A stretch of DNA of 64,000 bases from Deinococcus sp. AB2017081. Its GTDB lineage: Bacteria > Deinococcota > Deinococci > Deinococcales > Deinococcaceae. A program made the translations under genes and the position numbers. Shown here piece by piece: positions 39,009 through 48,667 of this stretch. The DNA lies in contig NZ_CP140099.1 in assembly GCF_034440735.1 (NCBI RefSeq), forward strand, positions 62,001 through 126,000. Direction: 5' to 3'. Position 1 is the stretch's first letter, and every line of letters starts with the position of its first letter. The notes under the pieces were generated by a model. The model did not search any database. It saw only the letters and a list, made by a program, of their open reading frames with translations, and had not been told where the DNA came from.

Positions 39009-39868
39009 AGCACCTGCCTGACCTCTTCGGCAAAGCGTCGTACCTCGAGCACCTCGATCTGGAGGCCATGCAGGCGATCCGCGCCGGCCAGACCGGTGAG
39101 TGCTGAGGTGCCGAGCATGTCGAAGGGGTTGGCGCCGGGCGCGCCCTGGTCGACGATCAGCGCGACTCCCGCGTTCGCCTCCGGGGTGGCCCCTCGCCAG
39201 TGGAACACGATGTTCGAGTAGAACGCTTTCACGTTCATATCAGCCTCGTGCTCACCGACCTTGGAAATCTCCTGCAGGTAGTACGTGGCGTTGTTGGTCA
39301 GCTGATCACAGGCCTTGACGGCCGTAGGGCGCGGGTTGGTGCCAGAAGAGTTCTTCTTGATCTCCCAGAGGCGGTACGTATAGGCCCCAGGAACCGGCTC
39401 ATAGATGACGAACCCGTCGGCCCCGCTGTCCGTGACGCGAAAGCTGACCCCATGCAGACGGACGTGGGGCGCACTGTGCACCTGATGGTGGGTCGCGAGG
39501 TGCCAGAGGTGCTCGGCCACGAAGCCCTCCAGGTGGTCGAGTTTCTCCAAGCCGGCGTACCGGCCCCTGTTGGGATTCAGGGCGCGGGGCGGCCCGGCCG
39601 GCAGCCCAATCGGGCGGCCAAGGATGTCTTCCAGTTGGGCCGTGATGCCTGCGGTCGGATGGGGGGTGCCGTGCAGCCGCTTGGCGCGCCACGCGTCGAT
39701 AATGACGGGGGTACCACCGAACAGCGTCAGCATCATGTGCTCGGCGATGGACTCAGCCAGAACGGGGCGCGGCACGGTGGCCGGGTCGAGGGTAAGGGTC
39801 TTCCAGGAGTTCACCGCTGGGAGGCCGGTGGTCTGGGGCGTGATGTGAAAGGCGCGGCGCACGGGCAT
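38993..39868 (-). CDS. PD-(D/E)XK-type nuclease paired with the helicase (HamA-like?), 291 aa
   Basis: The core motif is YTYRLWEIKKNSSG, a beta-strand with ExK, preceded by Asp in GADGFVIYE, as in PD-(D/E)XK nucleases. A conserved helix follows (KACDQLTNNATYYLQ). It overlaps the helicase gene by 16 nt, so both are made together. In Hachiman, HamA (DUF1837) is a nuclease of about this length partnered with HamB helicase. The DUF1837 match is only suggestive. Confidence 0.7.
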   Translation of the reverse strand: MPVRRAFHITPQTTGLPAVNSWKTLTLDPATVPRPVLAESIAEHMMLTLFGGTPVIIDAWRAKRLHGTPHPTAGITAQLEDILGRPIGLPAGPPRALNPNRGRYAGLEKLDHLEGFVAEHLWHLATHHQVHSAPHVRLHGVSFRVTDSGADGFVIYEPVPGAYTYRLWEIKKNSSGTNPRPTAVKACDQLTNNATYYLQEISKVGEHEADMNVKAFYSNIVFHWRGATPEANAGVALIVDQGAPGANPFDMLGTSALTGLAGADRLHGLQIEVLEVRRFAEEVRQVLWNGL

Positions 39869-40183
39869 GAATGGTTCAAACTACGCCAATTGCGCCCACC
39901 ATGCCGGCACAGATTCGGCACGCCGTCAGAGCGGCGGAGCAAGAGGCGCCGAAGCGGGTCACCAATTCCGTCACCCAAACAGCGGAGCTGCGTCAAGCCG
40001 CGGCAATTCACCCGCACAACGCAAGCGTAAGCTCCTCGTGGCAGGCTCAGATTGCGCCATCGGCCGACGCAGTCGCGGCCCATGACGACGTACTGGAGTG
40101 ACACCCGTGGATTAGGCCAGCGGGGCAATACCCACCTGATGTGGATGCTCGACGGTCTCAAATTCCTGGGGCGGGCGGCTACC
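39869..40183. other. Gap upstream of the nuclease/helicase pair
   Basis: These ~315 bp should hold the promoter of the minus-strand nuclease/helicase genes; TAGTTT lies 9 nt before the ATG on that strand. No gene is supported on either strand. Confidence 0.4.
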
Positions 40184-40440
40184 TCATGCGCTGTCGAGCC
40201 GCTTGACGATCCAGGCGGCGTCCGGCAAGTGGTTCCGGTGGTGCCAGGCGTCGTGTAGATTGACGTATTCGTTTCGGTAGACCTTCTCTACCTTGACCGA
40301 GCGAAACAGGCTCTCCACCTTGGCATGGTCACCCGGAGATGCCCGCCTGGACATGCTGTGGCAGATCTGGTGGGCGTCCAGCAGGGGCTGGTACACCTGG
40401 CCCTGCCTTCCAGCACACCTGGGCGCCAGACGGCCGCACA
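40184..40440 (-). pseudogene. IS3-family transposase remnant (C-terminal integrase core)
   Basis: The frame reads GQVYQPLLDAHQICHSMSRR, then GDHAKVESLFRSVKVEK and ends KRLDSA and stop. This matches the end of IS3 OrfB (HSMSRRG..DNA..ESFF.TLK, then KRLHSALGY). The catalytic N-terminal part is in other frames or lost and no terminal repeats are found. It is a dead relic at the edge of the broken ABC-3C genes. Confidence 0.7.
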
Positions 40441-40709
40441 GAGGCTCGCAGCGGTGCGCCCGGAACCGCGCACCGTCCCCACGCAGGCACATTTCCTCGG
40501 GCAGGCTCGCCCGAGGGATGTGCCCAGCATGGCCAAGGTCGCGCGGGTGTGCTGCCTGGTGAACCCGGTACAGCGTGCGCTCTAGATGCACCAGGTTCAT
40601 TTTCAAATCAAGGGACGTCATCGGGGATGCCGGTGTACATTCAAGGCGTCCAGAACGTGCAGCGCGTTCTCTCGAGACACATGCTGAGCGGCAGCCGGCC
40701 CACCCAACC
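40441..40709. other. Gap between IS3 remnant and ABC-3C remnant
   Basis: Probably the rest of the decayed IS3 element on the minus strand. No intact gene or repeat can be supported. Confidence 0.3.
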
Positions 40710-41461
40710 ATGACCAACACGCCACCCACTCCTTTTTTCACGACCATGGATGTTCCGGTTCCGGTCACGCCGCCGGACTACAACCGGCAGCTGCTGCTCC
40801 AGGCTGGCACACCCAAACCAAAGCTTGAGCAGTTGGCCGGCTTTTCTCCTGCCGAGTTCGAAGCGTTCGTGTACGAACTGGTGCATGGCCACTTGAAGGG
40901 CCAGTACGCCCGAGTGTCGCTGTTGGCCGGCGCCGGAGATAGAGGGCGTGATGTCGCCGCCTACACTGCCGAGTCCCGGGTGTGGGATCTGTACCGAAGC
41001 CCCGTCCCGACCCGGCGGCGCCGCCGGCCGCCATTGAGATGCGGGAGAACAACTACATCCACAGCATGTACGAAGCGTTTGCCGATCACCTCGCGTGTGA
41101 CCTCGCGGCCATCACGGCACCAGAGCACTTCGGGCACGATGCGGAGCTCACCGTCGCCTTTCAACAGGGGCGCGAGGGCTTTTACAGTGCCGAGTCGCTC
41201 AAAGAGTTCGCACGCGACAACCTTGCGTCCGAAGCCGACAAGGAATTCGACAAGCTTCTCGGGGAAACAAACCACGGGTTGCGGCTCCTCCTGGCCAAGA
41301 CCCACGCCAGCGGCTTTGCCGCCCTGACAGCGGCCCTGGAGCGCGTGTTGAACCTGCCGTACAGCAACAGCCTGTTGCATCAGGAAATCAGCGTGCTCGA
41401 CCGGATGGGCTTTTGCCACCACCTCGCCAACCGACAAACCGTCCGGTGGGTCAAGAGGTGA
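40710..41461 (+). pseudogene. Broken ABC-three-component effector gene (nuclease + ABC-3C C-terminal domain)
   Basis: The first part (from MTNTPPTPFF) has a restriction-endonuclease-like N-terminus (FEAFVYELVHGHLKGQYARV, GAGDRGRDVAAY, ending VWDLY) and then loses frame. The second part resumes near 40982 in another frame with IEMRENNYIHSMYEAFADHL and continues to the stop, the typical ABC-3C C-terminal domain. The nuclease's later catalytic strand (expected QCKHY-like) is missing, so an internal deletion plus frameshift is likely. The gene is almost certainly inactive. Confidence 0.7.
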
Positions 41462-41961
41462 CACTTCTGGACACCCCCGAGCTTCCAACCACCCGGCGGC
41501 CTTTCAACACGCCGCTGGAAAGTGGGCTGCGCTGTCTGTTTCTCCTGGAGGCGATGGCTCCGGCCACATGTGACGTCCAGCGCCTGGTCTACCTGGATTA
41601 CCTGCTGGTGCATTCCGCCGACGTGCCGGACGGCCCGGCCAGCTTGCACGCCCGGATGCCACACCGCGGCGGCCAATGGCTCGTGCGCCGTCAGCTCGTC
41701 AGCGAGGGGCTTGCTTTGATGTCCTCCCGTGAACTGCTCGACCAGCGGTTCACGCCCTTTGGAATCCACTATGCCGCCACCGAGCTGACACACCCCTTTT
41801 TGCAGTACCTGAACAGTGCCTACGCCCAGAACATGCGGGAGGTGGCCGCCTGGATCGCCAGGGCCTTCCAAACAATGGCAGACGCCGAGCTGCAAGGATT
41901 CATGACCACCCACCTGGGTCGGTGGGGCGCCGAGTTTGACGCTGGCGAGGCGGGGCGGTGA
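41458..41961 (+). CDS. ABC-three-component system middle component, 167 aa
   Basis: The protein has VQRLVYLDYLLVHSADVPDG and GGQWLVRRQLVSEGLALMSS, which match ABC-3C middle components of the type found with DUF3732 ATPases. Its job is thought to be linking the ATPase to the effector. It is intact. The GTG overlaps the effector stop (GTGA), and its end overlaps the ATPase start (GTGA). Without working partners it is probably non-functional. Confidence 0.75.
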   Translation: MTLLDTPELPTTRRPFNTPLESGLRCLFLLEAMAPATCDVQRLVYLDYLLVHSADVPDGPASLHARMPHRGGQWLVRRQLVSEGLALMSSRELLDQRFTPFGIHYAATELTHPFLQYLNSAYAQNMREVAAWIARAFQTMADAELQGFMTTHLGRWGAEFDAGEAGR

Positions 41962-43777
41962 TTCCCCAAGGCATTCGGCTCCACCGCTTGTTCGTCAGCG
42001 GTTCAGGCAAAAAGACGGCGGAGTTGACCTTCAGGGCCGGCGTCAACTACATCAGTGGCGAGTCCAACATGGGCAAGAGCTTCATCCTGAAGTGTCTGGA
42101 CTTCATGCTGGGCGGCAAAAAACGGCCTGAGGAGATTGAAGAGGCGCGCGGGTACACCCTCGTCTCACTCGAGTTCGAGGCGCGGCAAGGGGGCCCCTAC
42201 ACCCTGGAGGCGAGTTTCGGTTGTTTCGCGGATACACGGAAGACCGCCGCCTCTCGTCAGAAGCCCAGGTGCTGAGCAGCAGTTCCGCCAGCGCCGACGA
42301 AAACATCTCCTCACTGCTGCTGCGCCTGTGTGGCTTTCCACCTGCCAGGCTCAGGATGAACGCGCGGAACAAGACCCAGAACCTGACGTGGCGGTCGCTC
42401 ACGCACCTGTACATCCTGAACGAAACGCGGATTATCGGTGAGAACCCACCCTCCCTGCCGCCCGGCGCAGCTGTCCGCAAGCCCGCCCTGCAGGCTGCGT
42501 TGAAGTTCGTACTTACGGGCATTGATGACAGCAGTTTGGTCGGCCTGCCGGATCCGAAAGAGACCAAGGCAAACCGTGCAGGACAGCGCGAGGCGTACCT
42601 GCAGGTCGCGCAGGAGGTCGAGCGCGAGATGCGGCAGCATGAGGCCGTGCTGCGCGAACTCCCCGTGGTCACGCTTGAAGCTGAATTTGAAGTTGCGACG
42701 GCCGCCCTCACCGGCAGCACCGAAGGAATGCGCGCCTTGCAAGACGAAAAACGTGTTTTGCTGCGGGAGCGCGAGCTGCAGCGCGCCGCACTTCGAACCA
42801 CGCGTGAGACCCTGCGTCGGTTTGGTCTGCTCCGCGAGCATTACGGATCCGACCTGCGGCGGCTGCGGTTCCTGGGCGAGGGTGACCATTATTTCGGGCA
42901 ACTCCGCCTGACCCGCTGCCCCACGTGTGGCGCGCCGATGACGCCCGAGCATGAGCACGCGGCAGAAGCGCCGCAAGCGCAGACATACGCACTCGCCATC
43001 GCTGAGGAACTGCACAAGGTCGAAGGGTACCTGCAGGACTTGAACGGCACTGTGGCGGGCCTTGAAACGCAGGCCGCGACGCAAGAAGAGGCGGTGCGTC
43101 AGATCGAAGCAGCCTGTGAAGCCTTCGACGTGACCCTGCGGGCCGCCACGGCGCAGCACAAAGTGCGCCAGGGCGACATCGCTCGGCTGACCCGGGCCCG
43201 CATGGTGCAGCAGGAGGCCCTGGCGGCCTGGCAGCGGCGGGCGACGTACCACATCCGGGCAGATGAGTTGACCAGGCCACTTCGGTCAGCGCGCCCGCAG
43301 CAGCGGTATGGGATCGACGGAGCGGTTCTGCGTCAGTTTGCTGACGTAGTGGGCAGCACACTGCGGCGCTGGAATTTCCCATTGCAGGGTGTGGTGGAAA
43401 TGGACGACCAGAGCCTTGATTTCCGTGTGGCTGGTCGCGGCCGGAGCGCGAACGGCAAGGGGTACCGCGCGCTCCTCAACAGCGCGTTCGTCCTGAGCGT
43501 GCTGCGCTATTGCGACGGCCGCGGATTACCGCACCCGGGGGTGTTGATCCTGGATTCGCCCCTGACGACGTTTCGACAAGATCGAAAATTTCTGGCCGAG
43601 GACAGCGACCGGGTACATGCGAGCTTTTTGGCAGATCTCCTGGCGTCGCCCGAGGGACACCAAATCATTGTGCTGGAAAACACAGAGATTTCTGACGACG
43701 TGCGGGGTCGGCTGAACCATATTGAGTTCAGCCGGGAGAAGTCAGGCGCTCGCCCCGGCTTCTTCCCGGTGCCCTGA
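41958..43777 (+). pseudogene. ABC-three-component Rad50-like ATPase (DUF3732-type), frameshifted
   Basis: The first frame (41958-42275) holds Walker A, GESNMGKSFILKCLDF, then runs out of frame near 42216. The second frame (from 42221) continues with a coiled-coil region, a zinc-hook-like CPTCGAPM, and Walker B GVLILDSPLTTF near the end. Joining needs a shift from frame 0 to frame -1, as after loss of one base. No slippery heptamer is visible, so a mutation or sequencing error is more likely than programmed shifting. Confidence 0.75.
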
Positions 43778-43886
43778 GTGCCGCTTGCGCCTTCGTCTGC
43801 ACGAATATCCGTTCAACAGGTGAACGTCACGACGATGTTTGTGTGCCGCGAGACTCCATGGCCACGGCGCCACACCCAGCGCTGGG

Positions 43887-44167
43887 TTCGCTGAGCCCGT
43901 TTCGACCTGCCCGGTCAGCCCGGCGACGGCCGCGTGGTCACGGTGCGCGCCCAGGGCCCGGTCACGTCCCAGGGCGCCCGCACGGCGGTACTCCTGGCCA
44001 CGGCCGCCTCGGGCACCCCGGTCAGTGCCGCGAAGCTCACCACCTGCTGGCGTCAGGTGTCCGGCGGGCCATCGCGTTTCCTGGTCTCCGGCGGCTTCGA
44101 AGCTCCCAGTGTGCTGTGCGTCGCCCTGGGCGGAGTGGGCACCGTGCTGGTGACCCTCACCAACTGA
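43887..44167 (+). pseudogene. Possible gene fragment, ~93 codons without start
   Basis: A frame with coding-like composition gives GDGRVVTVRAQGPVTSQGAR to CVALGGVGTVLVTLTN and a stop. A TGA lies just upstream and no start codon fits. It reads like the C-terminal end of a secreted beta-rich protein. Family unknown. Confidence 0.25.
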
Positions 44168-44592
44168 GAGTGCTCCTCCTGGCGTTTGCGCTGCCCGGTG
44201 ACGACTGTCCGTGACCTGGGAATGCGACAGTGCCCCGTCCTGGTCGGCCTCTATCAATAAATAGATATGAAACGACCATTCCATCCCTCTGTTCTATTCA
44301 CTGGTCATGCAGGAACCCGGCAGACAGCATGTTCTACCTCCGAACGGTAGGCAGAGCGCACCTGTAACGCACCATCGTCCATAGGCCGAGGCTGGCGCTT
44401 GCGCCCAAGATGCTACACCGGTCTAAGGCGATTGCACGGTTGTGAAGGAGATGGCACGTCTGTGCACCCAGAAGCCACTCCTTGCACAAGCCCACGGTGT
44501 TCATATCCAATCCAATGTAATCCGCAGCGTTTGCTCTTACAAGGACGACTGCCAGACCAGCACCAGCACCGCCACCAAGGTCAGCGCCATCG
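44168..44592. other. Gap before the IS6 element
   Basis: About 425 bp of lower-GC sequence with no supported gene. It joins the relic above to the left end of the IS6 element; no duplication of this DNA is seen on the element's far side. Confidence 0.35.
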
Positions 44593-45401
44593 GTTGTGGC
44601 AAGTTGTTGGCTTCAAGACTGCAGAGAAGCGTCAGAAACGTAGGCGGCCTGAAGTTCAGGCCGCTTCCTGTACCACTGTGCGCCAGATGTCGAACGCCTG
44701 TTTCTGCTGGTAACGACGATGATGAGCGGGAACGGTGCAACTGGCCGGATGGTGCAGATCCGTGATGCGAGCGTGCAGGTTGAGGAACCCTTGTGCTCGT
44801 GGTCGTGACCTGAACCCGCATTGCTGACGCTCCTGTCGGCGTGTGGGACGATGGGACTGCTCAATCAAGTTGTTGCAACGGGCCGTGGACACAACCTGGA
44901 CGTGCTCCACAGCGTGGAGCACAGGAAGCTCGCGAAGAGCGGCACCGTCACTCCACAGCTTGTCGGTGTGCACCGTGACGGGGACGCCATATTCACCCAG
45001 CAGCCGGACGAAGAAGGACTTGGCCGCTTCAGTGTCCCGGTGGCGCTGAAGGAACACGTCCAGCACTGCACCGTGTTTATCGACGGCTCGCCACAACCAG
45101 TGTGTAACGCCCCCGACGTCCATGTACATTTCGTCGAGATACCACCGGGAACCCCGACGGGGTTCCCGGTGGCGCAGTCCCTGGACAAACAGATCGCTGA
45201 ACTTGATGCACCACGTGCAAATGGATTCGCGGGTGACGGCAATTCCTCGTTCCAGCAAGAGTTCTTCGACGTCCCGATAACTCAGCGTAAATCGGTGGTA
45301 GAGCCACACGGCATACCCGATGACCTCAAGCGGGAACCGGTAGCCGGGGAGCTTGTGACCACTCAACACCGCCCCAACCTACCAAACCAACTTGCCACAA
45401 C
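44593..45401 (-). mobile_element. IS6-family insertion sequence, 809 bp
   Basis: Terminal inverted repeats of 14 bp are exact (GTTGTGGCAAGTTG at 44593-44606 and its complement at 45388-45401). One transposase gene fills the element. The 8-bp flanks (CGCCATCG and TGGCCGAC) are not duplicates. That fits insertion followed by recombination, or an IS26-like deletion, rather than a simple fresh insertion. Confidence 0.8.
44656..45369 (-). CDS. IS6-family transposase, 237 aa
   Basis: A DDE transposase of IS6/IS26 type. Catalytic residues are visible: first Asp in [12 protein letters not shown], second in [10 protein letters not shown] and Glu in [14 protein letters not shown]. The length is normal for the family and the gene seems intact. 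It fills the element between matching inverted repeats, so the element may still move. Confidence 0.9.
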   Translation of the reverse strand: MLSGHKLPGYRFPLEVIGYAVWLYHRFTLSYRDVEELLLERGIAVTRESICTWCIKFSDLFVQGLRHREPRRGSRWYLDEMYMDVGGVTHWLWRAVDKHGAVLDVFLQRHRDTEAAKSFFVRLLGEYGVPVTVHTDKLWSDGAALRELPVLHAVEHVQVVSTARCNNLIEQSHRPTRRQERQQCGFRSRPRAQGFLNLHARITDLHHPASCTVPAHHRRYQQKQAFDIWRTVVQEAA

Positions 45402-45402
45402 T

Positions 45403-45915
45403 GGCCGACTCAATGAACGGCTGATCGCGACCCACTGGGATGACATCCTGCGCCTGGCGGCATCGATCCGGTCGGGCACGACCACGGCGTCTTTGATGCT
45501 GTCAAAGCTGGGTTCGTATAGCCGTCGCAACGGACTGGCCAATGCGCTTCGGGAGCTGGGACGGGCACAACGGACGCTGTTCACGCTGGAGTGGTTGCAG
45601 TCCCCCGCACTCCGCAAACGGGTGCAGATTGGCCTGAACAAGGGCGAAGCGCGGAACGCGCTGTCGCGGGCGGTGTACATTCACCGGAACGGAGAGGTGC
45701 GGGACTGTCGGCCCACGGCACAGGCAAACCGGGCCAGCGGTTTGAATCTCGTTGTAGCGGCCATTGCGCTCTGGAATACCGTGCATCTTCAGCGGGCAGT
45801 TCAGCAGCTACGACAACAAGGCGAAGACGTGCCGGACGACCTGATGCAACACGTCTCACCCTTGGCCTGGGAGCATATCGGGCTGACTGGCGATTACCTC
45901 TGGGAGCAACCTTAG
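45403..45915 (+). pseudogene. Tn3-family transposase, C-terminal fragment
   Basis: The frame begins right at the IS6 end and reads [54 protein letters not shown] and [18 protein letters not shown], the C-terminal ~170 residues of a Tn3 transposase. The remaining ~800 residues were lost at the IS6 junction. Inactive. Confidence 0.9.
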
Positions 45916-45953
45916 CGGATCTGATCCAGCTTGCGGAAACACATGTTTCCGCA
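45916..45953. repeat. Palindromic repeat, copy 1 (left of LRR gene)
   Basis: GGATCTGA is followed by a palindrome with arms TGCGGAAAC and GTTTCCGCA around 4 nt (45932-45953). The block GCAACCTTAGCG lies just upstream (45906-45917). The same elements recur at 47121-47172. Confidence 0.6.
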
Positions 45954-46200
45954 GGAAAAACGCGCAGTGAGTGATCCCCGACTCATATGACGACTTCTCT
46001 GCGCTTCCCTCACTGTACGCTGTGCTGTACGTGATTTTAGCCGTCTTTGTCACTGTCGCAATGAACTTCAGGACGTGGTCCGGAGTGGCACACCCGGCCA
46101 TCACAGAACCGGTCAGCGCTCCTCGGTAGCGCCCGCCGCTGACGAGCATTCCCTTCGCCACATTCAGATCCTGTTTCTTCTCATCTTCTTGGAGCTCTTT

Positions 46201-47097
46201 ATGTCAACATCCCGACTGTTCACTTTGCACCAAAACCTTCGTGACAACCCTGCTTTTCGCAGCTTTGGAGGTCTGAGTTGGACGGAGTGGCCAGCCGACG
46301 CCCTGAACGGTAACGTCACATACCTGACGGTCTACAACAACCAGCTGACCACGATCCCTGATCATCTGTGGACACATATCGAACTGGAGGTACTGAACCT
46401 TTCAGGCAATCTGTTCACTTCGTTGTCACCAGAGATTTCCAAGCTCATCAACCTCAAGATGCTGGACGTGGCACACAACCGTATTGCGACCCTTCCAGAC
46501 GCATTCGCTGCGCTCACGGGCCTGGAATACCTATATGTTGGGGACAACGGTTTGCGAGAACTGCCGGGGAGTGTGGGCGCTCTGCAGGCCCTGCAATACT
46601 TCAATGCGACCGACAATCAGCTCACCGATCTACCTGACACACTGGCAGCCCTGAAGAACCTCGTCGAAGTTCGGCTGTACAACAACACTTTTCAAACCCT
46701 GCCAGATTGGATCGCAGAATGGATCAACCTGCGTGAGCTGCATGTCCAGCGGAACCACCTGAGGCAGTTGCCTGATTCTCTCGGTGATTGCCTGAATCTC
46801 GAACTCCTCGATCTCAGCAGCAACCAGCTTGCGGCTCTGCCAGAGGGAGTGGGCAATCTGCGGGGTTTGAAGCACCTTGATCTGCGGTTCAATGCGCTGA
46901 CTCAGCTCCCTGACTCTCTAGGGGAAGCGGCTTCGCTGGAGTTCCTGGATCTCAGAGCTAACCACCTAACAGAGGTTCCAGATGCAGTTTTCCATGCGCC
47001 CCAATTGAAGAAATTAGATCTGCGCTGGAATCAGATATCGATGCGCACGTTAGCGATGCAGGAGTTCGAACAGCGCGGAGGCCGCTTACTCCTTTGA
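46201..47097 (+). CDS. Leucine-rich-repeat protein, 298 aa
   Basis: About ten LRR units of ~23 residues fill most of the protein (for example LEVLNLSGNLFTSLSPEISK, LKHLDLRFNALTQLPDSLGE). The pattern LxxLDLxxNxLxxLPxxLG is the bacterial LPX-type LRR. No signal peptide or catalytic domain is visible. The ATG has GGAG upstream at good spacing; in-frame codons before it are unsupported. LRR proteins bind other proteins. The gene lies between two copies of a palindromic repeat, which suggests it arrived as a unit. Confidence 0.88.
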   Translation: MSTSRLFTLHQNLRDNPAFRSFGGLSWTEWPADALNGNVTYLTVYNNQLTTIPDHLWTHIELEVLNLSGNLFTSLSPEISKLINLKMLDVAHNRIATLPDAFAALTGLEYLYVGDNGLRELPGSVGALQALQYFNATDNQLTDLPDTLAALKNLVEVRLYNNTFQTLPDWIAEWINLRELHVQRNHLRQLPDSLGDCLNLELLDLSSNQLAALPEGVGNLRGLKHLDLRFNALTQLPDSLGEAASLEFLDLRANHLTEVPDAVFHAPQLKKLDLRWNQISMRTLAMQEFEQRGGRLLL

Positions 47098-47120
47098 CCG
47101 CCTGACTCCAGTCATTCTGG

Positions 47121-47172
47121 AGGATCTGAGATCGACGTTGTTGCGGAAACGCCTGTTTCCGCAACCTTAGCG
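47121..47172. repeat. Palindromic repeat, copy 2 (right of LRR gene)
   Basis: GGATCTGA at 47122-47129, then arms TTGCGGAAAC (47141-47150) and GTTTCCGCAA (47155-47164) around 4 nt, then GCAACCTTAGCG (47161-47172). It shares all three blocks with copy 1 but in a permuted order. Confidence 0.6.
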
Positions 47173-48002
47173 TACAGCCAGGGCCAATCCGTGTCGTGAC
47201 CCCCACTTACTTGCGAGACATGCGCGCAGATGATGGGCAGTACCGCGACACGCAGCGGCCCAAAAGAGAAGGGGACGGCGCGTCGTCGCAGAAAGCTCCA
47301 CCTCCGGACACCCTCTGAGGTCGTCCCCCATTTTCAACTCCGAGGTACGAATTGCGGTGTATAGTCCCACTGCTGTGCTGAATCCTCCCGAACCTGGACG
47401 ACGCCCCATACAACCAGTTCACTAGGCTCGTTCTGAAGGTGTTCTCGTTGGAGATAGTCAGCAGTTCTCGAGCCCGATCCAGAGTCGACAACTCGATTTA
47501 CCGCTTCTCGTCCACGACCTCGCTGTGCTGCCGGGCGGCCTGGTTCCTGGCCCGCGCATGCGCCCGCTGATCCAGCTTGTAGGTGAACCAACGATCCATG
47601 ACATCGAGCAGGCGGCGCAGGAATGGCCGTCACGAAAGGCGAGGTCACCCTCCCGGAGCACCAGGGTTCGGAGGTGTTCAGGCTAACGTATGACCGACCG
47701 CTCAATGTTCATCCTGCAGTCCGCTTCAAGGGCCAGCATGGTGCGACGCGAATGGTGGGAACCGGTTAAGCAAGCCCCAGCGAATCGGGAAGCTCCCACA
47801 GTGTGACCGTCATTGGGCCGACCAGTCCACCGTACGGCTCACGCCACGCTACGGAACTGACGGCGCGGCACAACCGTCGTTCCGGGCCGACCAGGACGGC
47901 AGTGAGCCCGCCGTCAGACCGAACAGCGGGAGCCACAGACAGGTTCCTGCGTCGTGGAATGTACTGTCCACGATGACAGTCGCAAGCAGCAACCCTGGAC
48001 AG
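47173..48002. other. Gene-poor stretch right of the LRR gene
   Basis: About 830 bp with no intact gene. It includes a short coding-like relic at 47498-47636 on the minus strand and a short plus-strand frame from 47623 (MAVTKGEVTLPEHQGSEVF...) that I could not assign. Confidence 0.4.
47498..47636 (-). pseudogene. Short coding-like relic
   Basis: The frame FLRRLLDVMDRWFTYKLDQR, continuing to SEVVDEKR and TAA, has strong third-codon GC and a normal amino-acid mix. A TGA lies just upstream, so it is only a gene end. Family unknown. Confidence 0.25.
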
Positions 48003-48446
48003 TCAGGACGCTGCATCTGTGCCGTCAGTCGTCATGCGTGCGGCCCGTTGGGCGCGTGATCGCTCAACGTACGCTTCGATGCCGATGAGGGTCGTTTCGA
48101 TGCGCTCCAAACGGGTCAATGCCTCGTCAAGGCGGGTCTGGACAGCGGCCATGGACTGCATCACTTCGCGCGCAGAGGCCGGCGGAATGGGTGCCACGTA
48201 CGTTCCCAGGACCATCTCAACGGCCTGAGGCATGCTCGTCGCTTCACCGGTCTCGACCAGCCGGCGGACTTCCCTGATATGCGCCACGACCTCCGGGGGC
48301 AGGGTACGGGGACGGTGTCCACCGCTGATCTGGTAATACCGGTTGAGGATCTTTGACAGGACAGACTGATCTATTGACAGATCACGGGCCAGCTCTGACG
48401 GTAACATGGCCGGATGATGAACCGCCGATACAAAAGACAGAGACAT
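48003..48446 (-). CDS. Small putative DNA-binding protein, 147 aa
   Basis: The N-terminal half looks like a helix-turn-helix (MLPSELARDLSIDQSVLSKIL) and the C-terminal half is a coiled coil (MQSMAAVQTRLDEALTRLER). Such small HTH-coiled-coil proteins occur on plasmids as regulators or partition accessories. The palindrome AGACATTTGTCT (48441-48452) covers its start codon, and TTGTC-A-GACAA lies at 48565-48575, hinting at autoregulation. An internal ATG (residue 14) is an alternative start. Confidence 0.65.
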   Translation of the reverse strand: MSLSFVSAVHHPAMLPSELARDLSIDQSVLSKILNRYYQISGGHRPRTLPPEVVAHIREVRRLVETGEATSMPQAVEMVLGTYVAPIPPASAREVMQSMAAVQTRLDEALTRLERIETTLIGIEAYVERSRAQRAARMTTDGTDAAS

Positions 48447-48575
48447 TTGTCTAGATAGAATATCGTTGATTTTTTTAAGGTACGTCAGACTCGGTATTTA
48501 CCTACTGAACGAATCATACCATAATCGCCATAAACGTCAACCAAGGCCAGAAGTAGCAAGAGAATTGTCAGACAA
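48441..48575. promoter_or_regulatory. Two TTGTC/GACAA palindromes in a divergent AT-rich gap
   Basis: AGACATTTGTCT (48441-48452) overlaps the minus-strand start codon. TTGTCAGACAA (48565-48575) lies between the divergent genes. They share the half-site TTGTC and may bind the small HTH protein. Confidence 0.4.
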
Positions 48576-48667
48576 AACCATTATCTGTAGAGACATGTAC
48601 CAGATATCCTCCCTGCCACTCCTCAAAGTTGCGACCGCCACGCCGCCGCGCCAGCCCCGGAGCGTCC

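Noticed and set aside
39871..40101. Short plus-strand frame upstream of the nuclease gene
   Set aside because: It has no ribosome site, low-complexity content and lies in the probable promoter region of the nuclease gene.
41958..43777. Programmed ribosomal frameshift in the ABC-3C ATPase
   Set aside because: No slippery heptamer or downstream structure was seen at the junction near 42216, and the effector gene beside it is also broken.
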